Assembly (NCBI RefSeq): GCF_030824435.1
Contig: NZ_JAVBXS010000027.1
Span: 1-64,000, forward strand
DNA: 64,000 nucleotides
From: Rheinheimera sp.
GTDB lineage: Bacteria; Pseudomonadota; Gammaproteobacteria; Enterobacterales; Alteromonadaceae
Direction of reading: 5' to 3'
Numbering within the stretch: position 1 is the stretch's first letter; each line of letters begins with the position of its first letter. A model generated the notes under the pieces. The model was not told the origin of the DNA. It did not search any database and saw nothing but the letters and a program-made list of their open reading frames with translations. Below are positions 45,954 through 54,425 of the stretch, in pieces. The translations under genes were made by a program, and so were the position numbers.

Positions 45954-46949
45954 ATGGCCTTATATGTAAACAGCAACATCAGTTCATTAAATGCTCAACG
46001 TCAGATGATGAACTCTGGTTTAAATCTGGACACTTCATTCAAACGTTTGTCTTCTGGTCTGCGGATTAACAGCGCTGCCGATGACGCCGCCGGTTTACAA
46101 ATTTCTGACCGTCTGGAATCACAAATCCAGGGTCTGAACCAGGGTAACCGTAACGCCAATGATGGTATCTCTTTAGCACAAACTGCTGAAGGCGCGATGG
46201 ACGAATTAACCTCGATGTTCCAACGTGTTCGTACCCTGGCGTCTCAGGCATCAAACGGTTCGAATACTGACGAAGACCGTCTGGCGATTCAGGAAGAAAT
46301 CCGCTCTTTAATGAGTGAAGTAAACCGGGTCGCCAGCGATACCACTTTTGGTGGTCAGAAACTGTTAGATGGTACTTATAAAGCAGCCTTCCAGGTGGGT
46401 GCCGACGCAGTGCAAACCATTGGTTTCTCAATGCAACAAGTGGGCGGTACAGCAGGTGATAGTACATTCAGCTTAAGTGCAAACGGTGGTTTTACCCTGT
46501 CAGGTATTGCCGGTATTGCCAGTAACGTTAACGCCAAAGCACTGACTGACATTCTGGATGCATCTAAGTTGTCAGCTTTAAGTGCAATGGACAGCACCTT
46601 TGCACTGGCAGATGCGGCATTCTCAGCCATCTTCGCAGAGACTGGGATCAGCGTGTCCACTCAGGTGAACGCTCAGCTGGTGCTGGCAGGTATGGATTCG
46701 TTAATAGCGGTAGTTGACAAAAAACGTGCGGAATTAGGTGCGGTGCAAAACCGGTTCCAATCAACGATTCGTAACCAGGCCAACATCAGCGAAAACCTGG
46801 CTGGCGCTAAATCACGGATCAAAGACGCGGACTTTGCATCAGAAACTGCTGCCTTAACCCGCTCACAAATTTTGCAACAGGCTTCGTCTACCATCCTGGC
46901 ACAGGCGAACCAAAGACCTCAGGCGGCTTTAAGTCTGTTACAGGGTTAA
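45954..46949 (+). CDS. fliC: flagellin, copy 1
   Basis: A 331-residue flagellin. The D0/D1 N-terminus reads LYVNSNISSLNAQRQM, with RLSSGLRINSAADDAAGLQISDRL and GNRNANDGISLAQTAEGAMDE; the C-terminus ends TRSQILQQASSTILAQANQ. The central region is short (about 100 residues) and serine/threonine/alanine-rich, exposing few variable loops. It is very similar to copy 2 at 47924, including the middle. The nearby Maf protein and legionaminic-acid genes suggest it is glycosylated. Confidence 0.96.
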   Translation: MALYVNSNISSLNAQRQMMNSGLNLDTSFKRLSSGLRINSAADDAAGLQISDRLESQIQGLNQGNRNANDGISLAQTAEGAMDELTSMFQRVRTLASQASNGSNTDEDRLAIQEEIRSLMSEVNRVASDTTFGGQKLLDGTYKAAFQVGADAVQTIGFSMQQVGGTAGDSTFSLSANGGFTLSGIAGIASNVNAKALTDILDASKLSALSAMDSTFALADAAFSAIFAETGISVSTQVNAQLVLAGMDSLIAVVDKKRAELGAVQNRFQSTIRNQANISENLAGAKSRIKDADFASETAALTRSQILQQASSTILAQANQRPQAALSLLQG

Positions 46950-46984
46950 TTAACTAATTAGTCCTGAAGCTTAAGCGGAGGTTG

Positions 46985-47022
46985 GCGCTCTTGACATGGG
47001 GTAGTGTTAAGAGCGCTTTTTT
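46985..47022 (+). terminator. terminator of fliC1, hairpin repeat copy 2
   Basis: GCGCTCTTGACA (46985-46996) pairs with TGTTAAGAGCGC (47005-47016) with one G-T wobble, and TTTTTT follows. The arms repeat those of the hairpin at 45672. Confidence 0.9.
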
Positions 47023-47745
47023 GTTTCGGCAATAACAAGTTTCGCCCTGATTGTTGAACGGCACTGAATATCAGTAACCCGTGTTTTACAACAGGTTTTA
47101 TTGCGAGGGCAGACAGATGAATATCAATCAGATTGCCGCAACCACACCAGGTTGTGTTCCTGTGCCGGGCCATAAGCTACAGCTTTTATCCACATTCACA
47201 GTAACCTCAACCGTTTATTTATCCTTAAAAGCTGTAAGGCAACCAATGCCTGATTGTCAGAGTCGCAAGCCTTGTCGTTTGCCTGTGACGGGTAATATAG
47301 CTTCAGGTTCTGTTTTACAAAACTGCAACCGCAACAACCTGCCAAGCCGGGTTTTTGTGGTTGCAGCTTTTTCCGGGCAAAAACACCACACAACACAAAG
47401 TTGTGCCAATAACAAACAAGCTGACAAACAAACTTACTGTCAAAAAACTAAAGGGAGCAGTTTGTTGACCGGCAATGCCATGGCAGAAGGAACGGCACAA
47501 CATCAGGTGTTGTGCTGTTGTGAAAAAGAGGGGTTGAACAACCAGGCCATTTTAGTTTTTACACCAGAGCGGCAAAAAGCTGACGATCTGTTACGGCCAT
47601 TGCCGCCGGCTTGGAATACGGCCGCAGGGCCTTTTCTTGCTGAGTTCATCGTCAATCTTTCAGTCAAAAAAACCATCTGGTCTGGCAAAAAATTTAGGTT
47701 AAGCGGTGCGATTGAAATTATTTTTAAATTTTTTAAAAAAATTCC
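47023..47745. other. hairpin-rich non-coding space between the flagellin genes
   Basis: About 720 bases with no gene I can support. A 249-codon frame (47081-47830) exists, but it runs through the sigma-28 promoter of fliC2 and looks unlike a protein. Several exact inverted repeats follow one another: TACAGCTTTTA (47178) with TAAAAGCTGTA (47226); CTGCAACC (47323) with GGTTGCAG (47359); CACAAC-ACAAA-GTTGTG (47389-47405); GCACAACA-TCAGG-TGTTGTGC (47495-47515); GGTTG-AA-CAACC (47532-47543). Confidence 0.5.
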
Positions 47746-47772
47746 TAAAGTAATTCAGAACGCCGCCGATAG
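47746..47772 (+). promoter_or_regulatory. sigma-28 promoter of fliC2
   Basis: TAAAGTAA-N11-GCCGATAG matches the FliA consensus at both elements with correct spacing. A long A/T tract (about 47713-47745) precedes it, like an UP element. Transcription near 47780 would give a leader of about 145 bases. Confidence 0.85.
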
Positions 47773-47862
47773 CTTAAACAAGGGGAACTGTAATTGCAGC
47801 GACCTTGCGTTAAAAGTCTCATTATCATAATGAGTTAGGTCCAAGAAGTTCGTTTACATGCT

Positions 47863-47893
47863 GTTTTAGCGGTTAGGGGTAACCTGTTAAAAC
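47863..47893 (+). promoter_or_regulatory. hairpin in the fliC2 leader
   Basis: GTTTTAGCGGTTA-GGGG-TAACC-T-GTTAAAAC pairs over 13 positions with one bulged T and one wobble. It lies in the untranslated leader, 20 bases before the GGAGG of fliC2. It may stabilise the abundant flagellin message or affect its translation (inference). Confidence 0.5.
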
Positions 47894-47923
47894 AAGCATT
47901 ATTATCAATAATCGGAGGCTATT

Positions 47924-48916
47924 ATGGCTTTAGCAGTCAATACCAACGTCAGTTCGTTAAACGCTCAGCGTCAATTAATGAACAGCGGTACCAATCTGGA
48001 CACATCTTTCAAACGTTTGTCTTCAGGTTTGCGGATCAACAGCGCAGCTGATGACTCTGCAGGTTTGCAGATTTCTAACCGTTTAACAGGTCAGATCAAC
48101 GGTCTGAACCAAGGTATCCGTAACGCCAATGACGGTATTTCGTTAGCACAAACCGCAGAAGGTGCGATGGACGAAGTTACGTCTATGTTCCAGCGTGTTC
48201 GTACTCTGGCATCTCAGGCATCTAACGGTTCTAACACCGACGAAGACCGCCTGGCAATCCAGGAAGAAATCCGTTCTTTAATGGGTGAAGTAAACCGTGT
48301 AGCAAAAGACACCACTTTTGGTGGTCAGAAACTGCTGGATGGTTCTTATAAAGCCAGCTTCCAGGTTGGTGCTGATGCGGTACAAACCATCGGTTTCTCA
48401 ATGAAACAAGTGGGCGGTACCTCAGGTGACAGTACGTTCAGTCTGTCAGCAAACGGCGGTTTTACCCTGTCAGGTATTGCTGGTGTTGCCAGTAACGTAA
48501 CCACCAAAGCCTTAACTGACGTGCTGGACGCTTCAAAACTGTCTGCATTAAGCGGTATGGACAGCACTTTTGCACTGGCTGACGCTGCGTTTTCAGCAAT
48601 CTTTGCTGAAACCTCAATCAGCGTATCTACTCAGGTGAATGCTCAGCTGGTTCTGGCTGGTATGGACTCGTTAATTGCCGTTGTTGATAAAAAACGTGCG
48701 GAATTGGGTGCGGTACAAAACCGTTTCCAATCAACAATTCGTAACGAATCTAACATCGCTGAAAACCTGTCTGGCGCCCGTAGCCGTATTCAGGACGCCG
48801 ACTTTGCTGCTGAAACAGCTGCACTGACCCGTTCGCAAATTCTGCAACAAGCCAGTACCTCGATTTTGTCTCAGGCAAACCAGCGGCCACAAGTCGCCTT
48901 GTCATTACTGGGCTAA
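47924..48916 (+). CDS. flagellin, copy 2
   Basis: A 330-residue flagellin closely similar to copy 1 from end to end: ALAVNTNVSSLNAQRQL, RLSSGLRINSAADDSAGLQIS, and a C-terminus TRSQILQQASTSILSQANQ. Differences are scattered and mostly conservative, as expected from an old tandem duplication with some gene conversion. GGAGG lies six bases upstream. It has its own sigma-28 promoter, a long leader and its own terminator. Confidence 0.96.
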   Translation: MALAVNTNVSSLNAQRQLMNSGTNLDTSFKRLSSGLRINSAADDSAGLQISNRLTGQINGLNQGIRNANDGISLAQTAEGAMDEVTSMFQRVRTLASQASNGSNTDEDRLAIQEEIRSLMGEVNRVAKDTTFGGQKLLDGSYKASFQVGADAVQTIGFSMKQVGGTSGDSTFSLSANGGFTLSGIAGVASNVTTKALTDVLDASKLSALSGMDSTFALADAAFSAIFAETSISVSTQVNAQLVLAGMDSLIAVVDKKRAELGAVQNRFQSTIRNESNIAENLSGARSRIQDADFAAETAALTRSQILQQASTSILSQANQRPQVALSLLG

Positions 48917-48921
48917 TCGTT

Positions 48922-48955
48922 AAAATGGCCAGCTCAGTGAGCTGGCCATTTTTAT
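48922..48955 (+). terminator. intrinsic terminator of fliC2
   Basis: AAAATGGCCAGCTCA-G-TGAGCTGGCCATTTT: a near-perfect 15-bp palindrome followed by T residues. In practice the loop opens to about 5 bases. Its sequence is unrelated to the fliC1 terminator. Confidence 0.93.
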
Positions 48956-48978
48956 TCTGAGCGTGTGTGGAGGTCATT

Positions 48979-49407
48979 ATGGGTTACGATACTTCCTTGT
49001 CTCTGGACAGAGAATTACCTGATTTATTCTCTGGCAACAGAACAAAAGCCATGGACGATGCCCAAACGGCAAAAACGGCCAGTCAGGCAGAAAAAGATGT
49101 GCTTGCCAACAAAGCCGAAGCTGATGCTCAGGCTAAAAAAGAGCAACCATCAGATATCGAATTAAATAATGAACGGATCCGCGAATCGCTGGAATCGCTG
49201 AATCAGTTTATTCCGTTGGTTAATACCAACCTGGTGTTTGAGTTTGATGACTTAAATGAGCCACCTATAATTAAAGTCATCGACAAAGAAAGCAAAGAGC
49301 TGATCCGCGAAATTCCTTCCCGGGATTTGGATAAAGTTGCTAAAGCTTTTGGTGATATGGTCGATACATTAAATAAGTCCGGCGCTTTATTTAATACTGA
49401 AATATAA
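48979..49407 (+). CDS. flaG: flagellar protein FlaG
   Basis: 142 residues from the ATG at 48979, which has GGAGGT just upstream. The C-terminal half holds the FlaG signature (VNTNLVFEFDDLNEPPIIKVIDKESKELIREIP-type, then DLDKVAKAFGDMVDTLNKSGALF). The N-terminal half is polar with an Ala/Lys/Gln coiled region. FlaG affects filament length. It heads the flaG-fliD-fliS-fliT-maf run. Confidence 0.92.
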   Translation: MGYDTSLSLDRELPDLFSGNRTKAMDDAQTAKTASQAEKDVLANKAEADAQAKKEQPSDIELNNERIRESLESLNQFIPLVNTNLVFEFDDLNEPPIIKVIDKESKELIREIPSRDLDKVAKAFGDMVDTLNKSGALFNTEI

Positions 49408-49426
49408 GCCGCAAGAGGAAGATAAC

Positions 49427-50827
49427 ATGGCAGGTATAACTTCGGCAGGTGTGGGTTCTGGTCTTCCATTGGAAGACATTATCAATGCAACCTTAAACGC
49501 AGAAGATCAACCTAAGTTAAAACGTTTTGAAGCAACCAAAACGCGGTTGAGTGTTGAACTTTCAGCCTTAGGTGCCGTTAAGTCTTCTTTATCTTCATTG
49601 CAGGACATTATTAAAAAACTGGCCGACCCGGAAAATTTCAGTAAAAGGGTTGCCACAGTGAAACAACCAACTTCCGGCGATCTGATTTCTGTAGCCACCA
49701 CAGATCAGTCGACTACCGGCAGTTTTAATATTGAAGTGACCCAGCTGGCGCAAGGCAGCCGGGCTATGTCAAATGGCGCTTTTACCGCACCTACCGATGT
49801 GGTGAATGCCACTGCCGGCAAGTTAACGTTAAAAGCCGGCACCAAAGACTTTGCTGTGGATATCGCAGCTGGTGCAACTTTAGAAGATATCCGTAATGCC
49901 ATTAACAGCTCAGAGACCAATTTTGGTATTACTGCCAACATTATCAATACCGGTGGTGCAAGTCCGACATCTAAACTGGTGATCACCTCAAATGTCACTG
50001 GTGCAGGCAATGATGTGATTATTGAAAACGACAATGCTGATTTAGACGCAGTGTCGACTGTTGCTTTTGGTGGTGGTGCAGGCGGTATGACAATTGCCGC
50101 TGCTGATATTGCAAAAGATGCCATTGCTAAAGTGGATGGCGTGGATGTCACCAGCGCTTCCAACAAGTTTAGTAATACCATTCAGGATTTAAGTTTTACC
50201 GCTTTAAAAGTGGGTGCCGCAGGTGAAAAAGCCCGTATTGATGTGGCTTACGATACCGCTGGTGTGGAAAAACTGATGGATGAGTTTATCAAAGCCTACA
50301 ACAATGCTGTTGGCACCATCGATTATCACACCAAAGTTGGCGCTGGTTTATATGGGGATTCCACCATGCGTGGTTTAAAAACCCAGTTAACCAACAGCCT
50401 GCAGCAAGTGGTCACAGGTGCAGGACCTTTTGAAACTATTTTTGATGTGGGCCTGGGACTGAAAAAAGACGGTACTCTGGAAAAATCCAGTTTAGTCCGC
50501 AGCATGAGTGAAGCTTTAACCGACAACTATGCGGATTTTGGTAAATTATTTTCATCAGTGGGTGGTTTTGCCGGTGGCATCAAAGATCTGCTGGAAAAAA
50601 ATCTTGATGCAAAAGGTTCTTTCACTTTCCGTCAGGACAATATCAATCTGTCGTTGCGCGATTTAGAAGTTGAACGTGAAAAACATGATTACCGGATGTC
50701 ACAGATGGAAGTAAGGTTAAGAGCACAATATGCCAATCTGGACTCATTAATTGCACAGATGCAAAGTTCAGGTTCTTTCCTGCAATCGCAACTGGGTAGT
50801 TTACCGGGTTTTGTAAAATCTAAATAA
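49427..50827 (+). CDS. fliD: flagellar filament cap protein FliD
   Basis: A 466-residue cap protein. N-terminal AGVGSGLPLEDIINATLNAEDQPK and the end RDLEVEREKHDYRMSQMEVRLRAQYANLDSLIAQMQ are typical FliD ends. The central part contains NIEVTQLAQGSRAMS and repeated beta-rich stretches. It caps the filament and folds incoming flagellin. The ribosome site AGAGGAAG lies upstream; fliS follows after 19 bases. Confidence 0.96.
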   Translation: MAGITSAGVGSGLPLEDIINATLNAEDQPKLKRFEATKTRLSVELSALGAVKSSLSSLQDIIKKLADPENFSKRVATVKQPTSGDLISVATTDQSTTGSFNIEVTQLAQGSRAMSNGAFTAPTDVVNATAGKLTLKAGTKDFAVDIAAGATLEDIRNAINSSETNFGITANIINTGGASPTSKLVITSNVTGAGNDVIIENDNADLDAVSTVAFGGGAGGMTIAAADIAKDAIAKVDGVDVTSASNKFSNTIQDLSFTALKVGAAGEKARIDVAYDTAGVEKLMDEFIKAYNNAVGTIDYHTKVGAGLYGDSTMRGLKTQLTNSLQQVVTGAGPFETIFDVGLGLKKDGTLEKSSLVRSMSEALTDNYADFGKLFSSVGGFAGGIKDLLEKNLDAKGSFTFRQDNINLSLRDLEVEREKHDYRMSQMEVRLRAQYANLDSLIAQMQSSGSFLQSQLGSLPGFVKSK

Positions 50828-50846
50828 CAGCTGACAGGGGATAGCT

Positions 50847-51266
50847 ATGAGCATTAAATTTTATCAAAAAGAAGCCACCAAAACCCGGTTAGCAGATGCC
50901 AGTCCTTATCAGGTGATTCAGTTATTAATGTCTGGTGTGCTTGATAATCTGGCTTTGGCCAAAGGTGCGCTCAGCCGCAAAGATTTTGAAGCTAAAGGCC
51001 GGGCTTTGTCCAAAGCATCTGCCATTCTCGAAGCGCTTCGTTCTTGTCTGGATGATAGCCTGGCGCCTGAACTGACCAATAATTTATATGCTTTGTATAG
51101 TTATATGATTGAACGGCTGATAGATGCTTCAGTTGAAAAAGAAAACACTGCCGCCATTGATGAAGTGAGCGAACTGTTTAAAACCATCAAATCGGCTTGG
51201 GACGAAATTCCGTTAGACGCACAAATGCAAGCGGAGCAGTCCAGAGGCATGGCCAATGTTGGCTGA
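50847..51266 (+). CDS. fliS: flagellin export chaperone FliS
   Basis: A 139-residue helical chaperone: SPYQVIQLLMSGVLDNLALAKGAL and LYALYSYMIERLIDASVEKE are standard for FliS, which binds the C-terminus of flagellin and prevents early polymerisation. GGGG precedes the ATG. Its end overlaps the next gene by 11 bases. Confidence 0.95.
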   Translation: MSIKFYQKEATKTRLADASPYQVIQLLMSGVLDNLALAKGALSRKDFEAKGRALSKASAILEALRSCLDDSLAPELTNNLYALYSYMIERLIDASVEKENTAAIDEVSELFKTIKSAWDEIPLDAQMQAEQSRGMANVG

Positions 51267-51555
51267 CCGTGCCTTGTTACAACAGCAAATTAGCAGTTTT
51301 GAAGCCTTGATTGCTGCCGAAGAATATGAAAAAGCCTGCCAGGAATGTGTGACTATCCATCAGCATTTAGTGGTTTTTCAGCGTCAGGGCTTAACTGCTG
51401 AAGTGGCTGAAGACATCAGAGCGTTAAAGTTTTTGTTTGATGTTAAGATAGAAGAACTTAAAAAAAAGCTTCAGCAGATCCAGATAACTGTTGCTTCCAT
51501 TGACCAGTTTCGGTCTAATAAAGTCAGTGAAGCTTATCAGAAGAATAATTGTTGA
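51256..51555 (+). CDS. fliT: FliT-like export chaperone
   Basis: A 99-residue, highly helical small protein starting inside the end of fliS. Sequence conservation in FliT is weak; the call rests on size, helical content (ALLQQQISSFEALIAAEEYEKACQEC, then a Lys/Gln-rich helix) and its place right after fliS. FliT binds FliD. The stop codon shares one base with the next start (TGATG), so expression of the pair is coupled. Confidence 0.75.
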   Translation: MLADRALLQQQISSFEALIAAEEYEKACQECVTIHQHLVVFQRQGLTAEVAEDIRALKFLFDVKIEELKKKLQQIQITVASIDQFRSNKVSEAYQKNNC

Positions 51556-53636
51556 TGTCGAATGATCTCGAGAAGCAATTAGTAGAAATTGAGTCGAAAC
51601 TGGCCGATGTCGTTGCACAAAAAGAACGTGAAATAGTATTCGAACAAATCTCACAACAACGGTTCGAACAAAATCTGCAAACCTTCCAGCAATATTATCC
51701 TGATGTATACAACTCCATCACCCAATATAAAAAGCGTGACGACTTTAAGTTTATAGTCCGTGAAGGTGGCTTTGCTGATTTTATTCCCGCCGGTCATGAT
51801 ATTCCGCTTTATGGTGTGGATATTGAAGAAACAGTTGCCACGCAGGTTGAACGTTACCGCAACAAAGCATTTTTCAGCATGACGAAATATGGCTTTGGTG
51901 TAAAAAGTGACGACATCCGCATTCATATACAATACATGCATGCATTAGATGAACACCTGGCTGATTTTTACGCGCAAGACCTGACCCCCATCAGTAAACT
52001 ACCTGAGCACTTCCCTAGTGCAATCATTTTTGGCGTAGGTTTGGGTTACCATATTCCGTTATTGCTTAAACAACATTCTTTTGATTATCTGTTTATTTCA
52101 GAACCCGATTTAGAGCTTTTTTATGCCAGTCTGTATTGTATTGACTGGAGTTCTATTATTAAAAAAATAGACGAAGAGGGTAAAACTTTATTTCTGCAGG
52201 TGGGGGTTAGTTACAAACAGTTTTTTGCAACTTTAAGTGCAGTAGCCGCTGATATTGGCGCATTTTCTCTGGTGCGCAGTTATTGTTATCAGCACTACCC
52301 GTCACCTGAAGTCAATCAGCTGATTAAAGAATTTTTCCAACGTTACAGCGATTTCCAGTTAGGTTTTGGCTTTTACAACGATGCCATTACCGGCCTTGCG
52401 CATGGCATTGAAAACTTAAATAAAGGTTACGAATTTTTTTATAAAGAGCCAAAAGCGCCGAAGTTTCCTTACGCCGACGTGCCTGTTTTTGTCATTGGTA
52501 ACGGGCCTTCGTTGGACGATGCAGCCGGGTTATTACAACAGGTAAAAGATCGCGCCATTATTTTTGCATCAGGAACGGCTTTAGGCTCTTTATTAAAAAT
52601 GGGCATAGATCCGGATTTCCATGTACTGGTAGAAAGACCGAAAATTACCTATGACATCCTGCTGGATACACAGCCAAAGGAAGTTTATGAAAAACTGAAT
52701 TTGCTGACTGTGGATGTGATGTATCCGGATGTATTGGAACTGTATAAATGGGCTGGTGTTGGTTTAAAAGGACCGGAAGCATCGACCTTTTTCCTTTATC
52801 AATATATTGCCATTAAAAAACAAAAATTATTAAAGGCGATGCCAAACTGTGGGCCCTTGGTGGTAAATACTGCCTTGTCTTATGCTGTGTCCATGGGTTT
52901 TAAAGAAATTTACCTGGTGGGTGTTGATAATGGTTATATCAATCAGGCGACCCATTCAAAATTTAGTATTTACAGTGACGAAAATTTAGATTTTAAACGG
53001 ACAGTTAATAAAAATGCCCGGCATAAATTAGAAGGAAATTTTGGTGGTGTTGTTATGGCCACCGACTTATTAAAAGTTGCAAAAACGCAAATAGAAAACC
53101 TGATCAATACCTCAAAAAATACGTTTTTTTATAACGTAGGTTACGGCGCCAAACTTGAAGGCGCTCATCCATTAATTGTTGAAGATGTATTTATTCCAAA
53201 AACAGCCATTGATAAAGATAAAGTTGTAGCGGACATAAAAAGCAGGTTTTTCACTGATTTTGAGCTGAATGTTACCGAAGCTGATATTAATTTTAAATTG
53301 CTGAATGATGTCTGCGAACACATGATCGCAATTGCTGAAGAGCCTTATCACTCCAGAGTGGAAGCTTCAGATCTATTGATGCGGCAAGCTCGTTATCTTT
53401 ATGCTTTTAATGGCACAAAATTTACCTATATTTTCCATATGGTAAAAGGTTCGTTGTTATATTTCCACTGCCCAATGCTGACAATGTTGTACAGCGTTGA
53501 AGAAGAAAAAGAAACTTTGGAACACTTTGAAAAAGTGCGGAAGTTGTGGGTAGGTTACTTAAACGACATCAAAAATGATTTCCCATTAAACTGGAATACC
53601 AAGTGTGATTGGGGTCTGGAACAACGCAAAGTATAA
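51555..53636 (+). CDS. maf: Maf-type motility accessory factor (DUF115, MptE-like)
   Basis: About 693 residues; the ATG at 51555 overlaps the fliT stop, and two TTG codons just before it are less likely. An N-terminal part with LADVVAQKEREIVFE coiled coil precedes the central Maf_flag10/DUF115 domain: DVPVFVIGNGPSLDDAAGLL, IIFASGTALGSLLKMGIDPDFHV and MGFKEIYLVGVDNGY. Maf proteins are glycosyltransferases that attach nonulosonic acids such as legionaminic or pseudaminic acid to flagellin. The legionaminic-acid operon converges on this gene from the other side. This gene's transfer role is by family and context. Confidence 0.9.
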   Translation: MSNDLEKQLVEIESKLADVVAQKEREIVFEQISQQRFEQNLQTFQQYYPDVYNSITQYKKRDDFKFIVREGGFADFIPAGHDIPLYGVDIEETVATQVERYRNKAFFSMTKYGFGVKSDDIRIHIQYMHALDEHLADFYAQDLTPISKLPEHFPSAIIFGVGLGYHIPLLLKQHSFDYLFISEPDLELFYASLYCIDWSSIIKKIDEEGKTLFLQVGVSYKQFFATLSAVAADIGAFSLVRSYCYQHYPSPEVNQLIKEFFQRYSDFQLGFGFYNDAITGLAHGIENLNKGYEFFYKEPKAPKFPYADVPVFVIGNGPSLDDAAGLLQQVKDRAIIFASGTALGSLLKMGIDPDFHVLVERPKITYDILLDTQPKEVYEKLNLLTVDVMYPDVLELYKWAGVGLKGPEASTFFLYQYIAIKKQKLLKAMPNCGPLVVNTALSYAVSMGFKEIYLVGVDNGYINQATHSKFSIYSDENLDFKRTVNKNARHKLEGNFGGVVMATDLLKVAKTQIENLINTSKNTFFYNVGYGAKLEGAHPLIVEDVFIPKTAIDKDKVVADIKSRFFTDFELNVTEADINFKLLNDVCEHMIAIAEEPYHSRVEASDLLMRQARYLYAFNGTKFTYIFHMVKGSLLYFHCPMLTMLYSVEEEKETLEHFEKVRKLWVGYLNDIKNDFPLNWNTKCDWGLEQRKV

Positions 53637-53656
53637 ACGCAGTCATTTATACTTTG
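53627..53656. repeat. inverted repeat across the maf stop codon
   Basis: CAAAGTATAAA (53627-53637) and TTTATACTTTG (53646-53656) are perfect 11-base inverted arms; the first contains the maf stop TAA. No T run follows, but the converging ends of maf and the glycan operon make a terminator role plausible. Confidence 0.45.
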
Positions 53657-53669
53657 GTAAACTGCGCCA

Positions 53670-54425
53670 TCAGAGAGTAAAACCATCATCCACAATAATA
53701 TTCTGCCCGTTAATATATTTTGAGTCATCAGACAGCAGGAACAACACTGTTCCTGCCATACTTTCCGGCGGCAACATACCGGTTCCCAGGCATTTCTGCT
53801 GGTATTTTTCAGTAAAAGCAGTGGGTTGTTGATCCAAAATGCCACCGGGACTGATCACATTCACCCTGAAATCACTGTGAGCCACATACTTGCAGACATA
53901 TTTACTCAGGTGAATTAATGCCGATTTGATGGCGGCATATTCAACCGGCATGGTAAAAGCAACATCCTGATAAATATCAAATTCCGGCGCCACTACGCCA
54001 TAAACGGACGCGAAATTTACCAGCGAAAAAGGGCGTTGCTGCTGCTGAAAATATTTGACACAACTTTGCATCAGATAAAAAGACGAACCGAGATTCAGCG
54101 CAACATTGTCGTTAAAATCATCCAGCGTCACACTTAAAAAGTCGGTGCCGTATTTTTTGTTGCGTGGATAAATACAATTCACCGCACCATCAAGATCAGG
54201 CTGCTGGTGGAAAAACTGGTTAACTTCCTCTGGTTTGGTTAAGTCCAGTTGTTGTAACTGAAGGCCCTGTTGTGACAGATCAATGCCAAGTGCGCCCAGC
54301 CGTTGTTGTAATAAATCCAGACTGAGATCACAAGCCAGCACCTGATAATTGGCTGCTAATAAAGTTTTGACAATATGTTTGCCAAGTAAGCCGGCGGCGC
54401 CTGCCACCAGTATTTTTTTAGACAT
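53670..54425 (-). CDS. ptmA: short-chain dehydrogenase PtmA-like
   Basis: About 251 residues from the ATG at 54425 (GGAG upstream), overlapping legF by eight bases. NAD(P)-binding motif VAGAAGLLGKH, active-site serine region VNFASVYG and catalytic pair YAAIK. In Campylobacter PtmA works with PtmF to supply the glucosamine precursor of legionaminic acid. It is the last gene of the nine-gene operon. The exact reaction here is inference from family and neighbours. Confidence 0.82.
   Translation of the reverse strand: MSKKILVAGAAGLLGKHIVKTLLAANYQVLACDLSLDLLQQRLGALGIDLSQQGLQLQQLDLTKPEEVNQFFHQQPDLDGAVNCIYPRNKKYGTDFLSVTLDDFNDNVALNLGSSFYLMQSCVKYFQQQQRPFSLVNFASVYGVVAPEFDIYQDVAFTMPVEYAAIKSALIHLSKYVCKYVAHSDFRVNVISPGGILDQQPTAFTEKYQQKCLGTGMLPPESMAGTVLFLLSDDSKYINGQNIIVDDGFTL

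Noticed and set aside
47081-47830. 249-codon open frame between the flagellin genes
   Set aside because: It runs through the sigma-28 promoter of fliC2, lacks a ribosome site, has an odd composition with scattered cysteines and no recognisable fold, and spans several hairpins.
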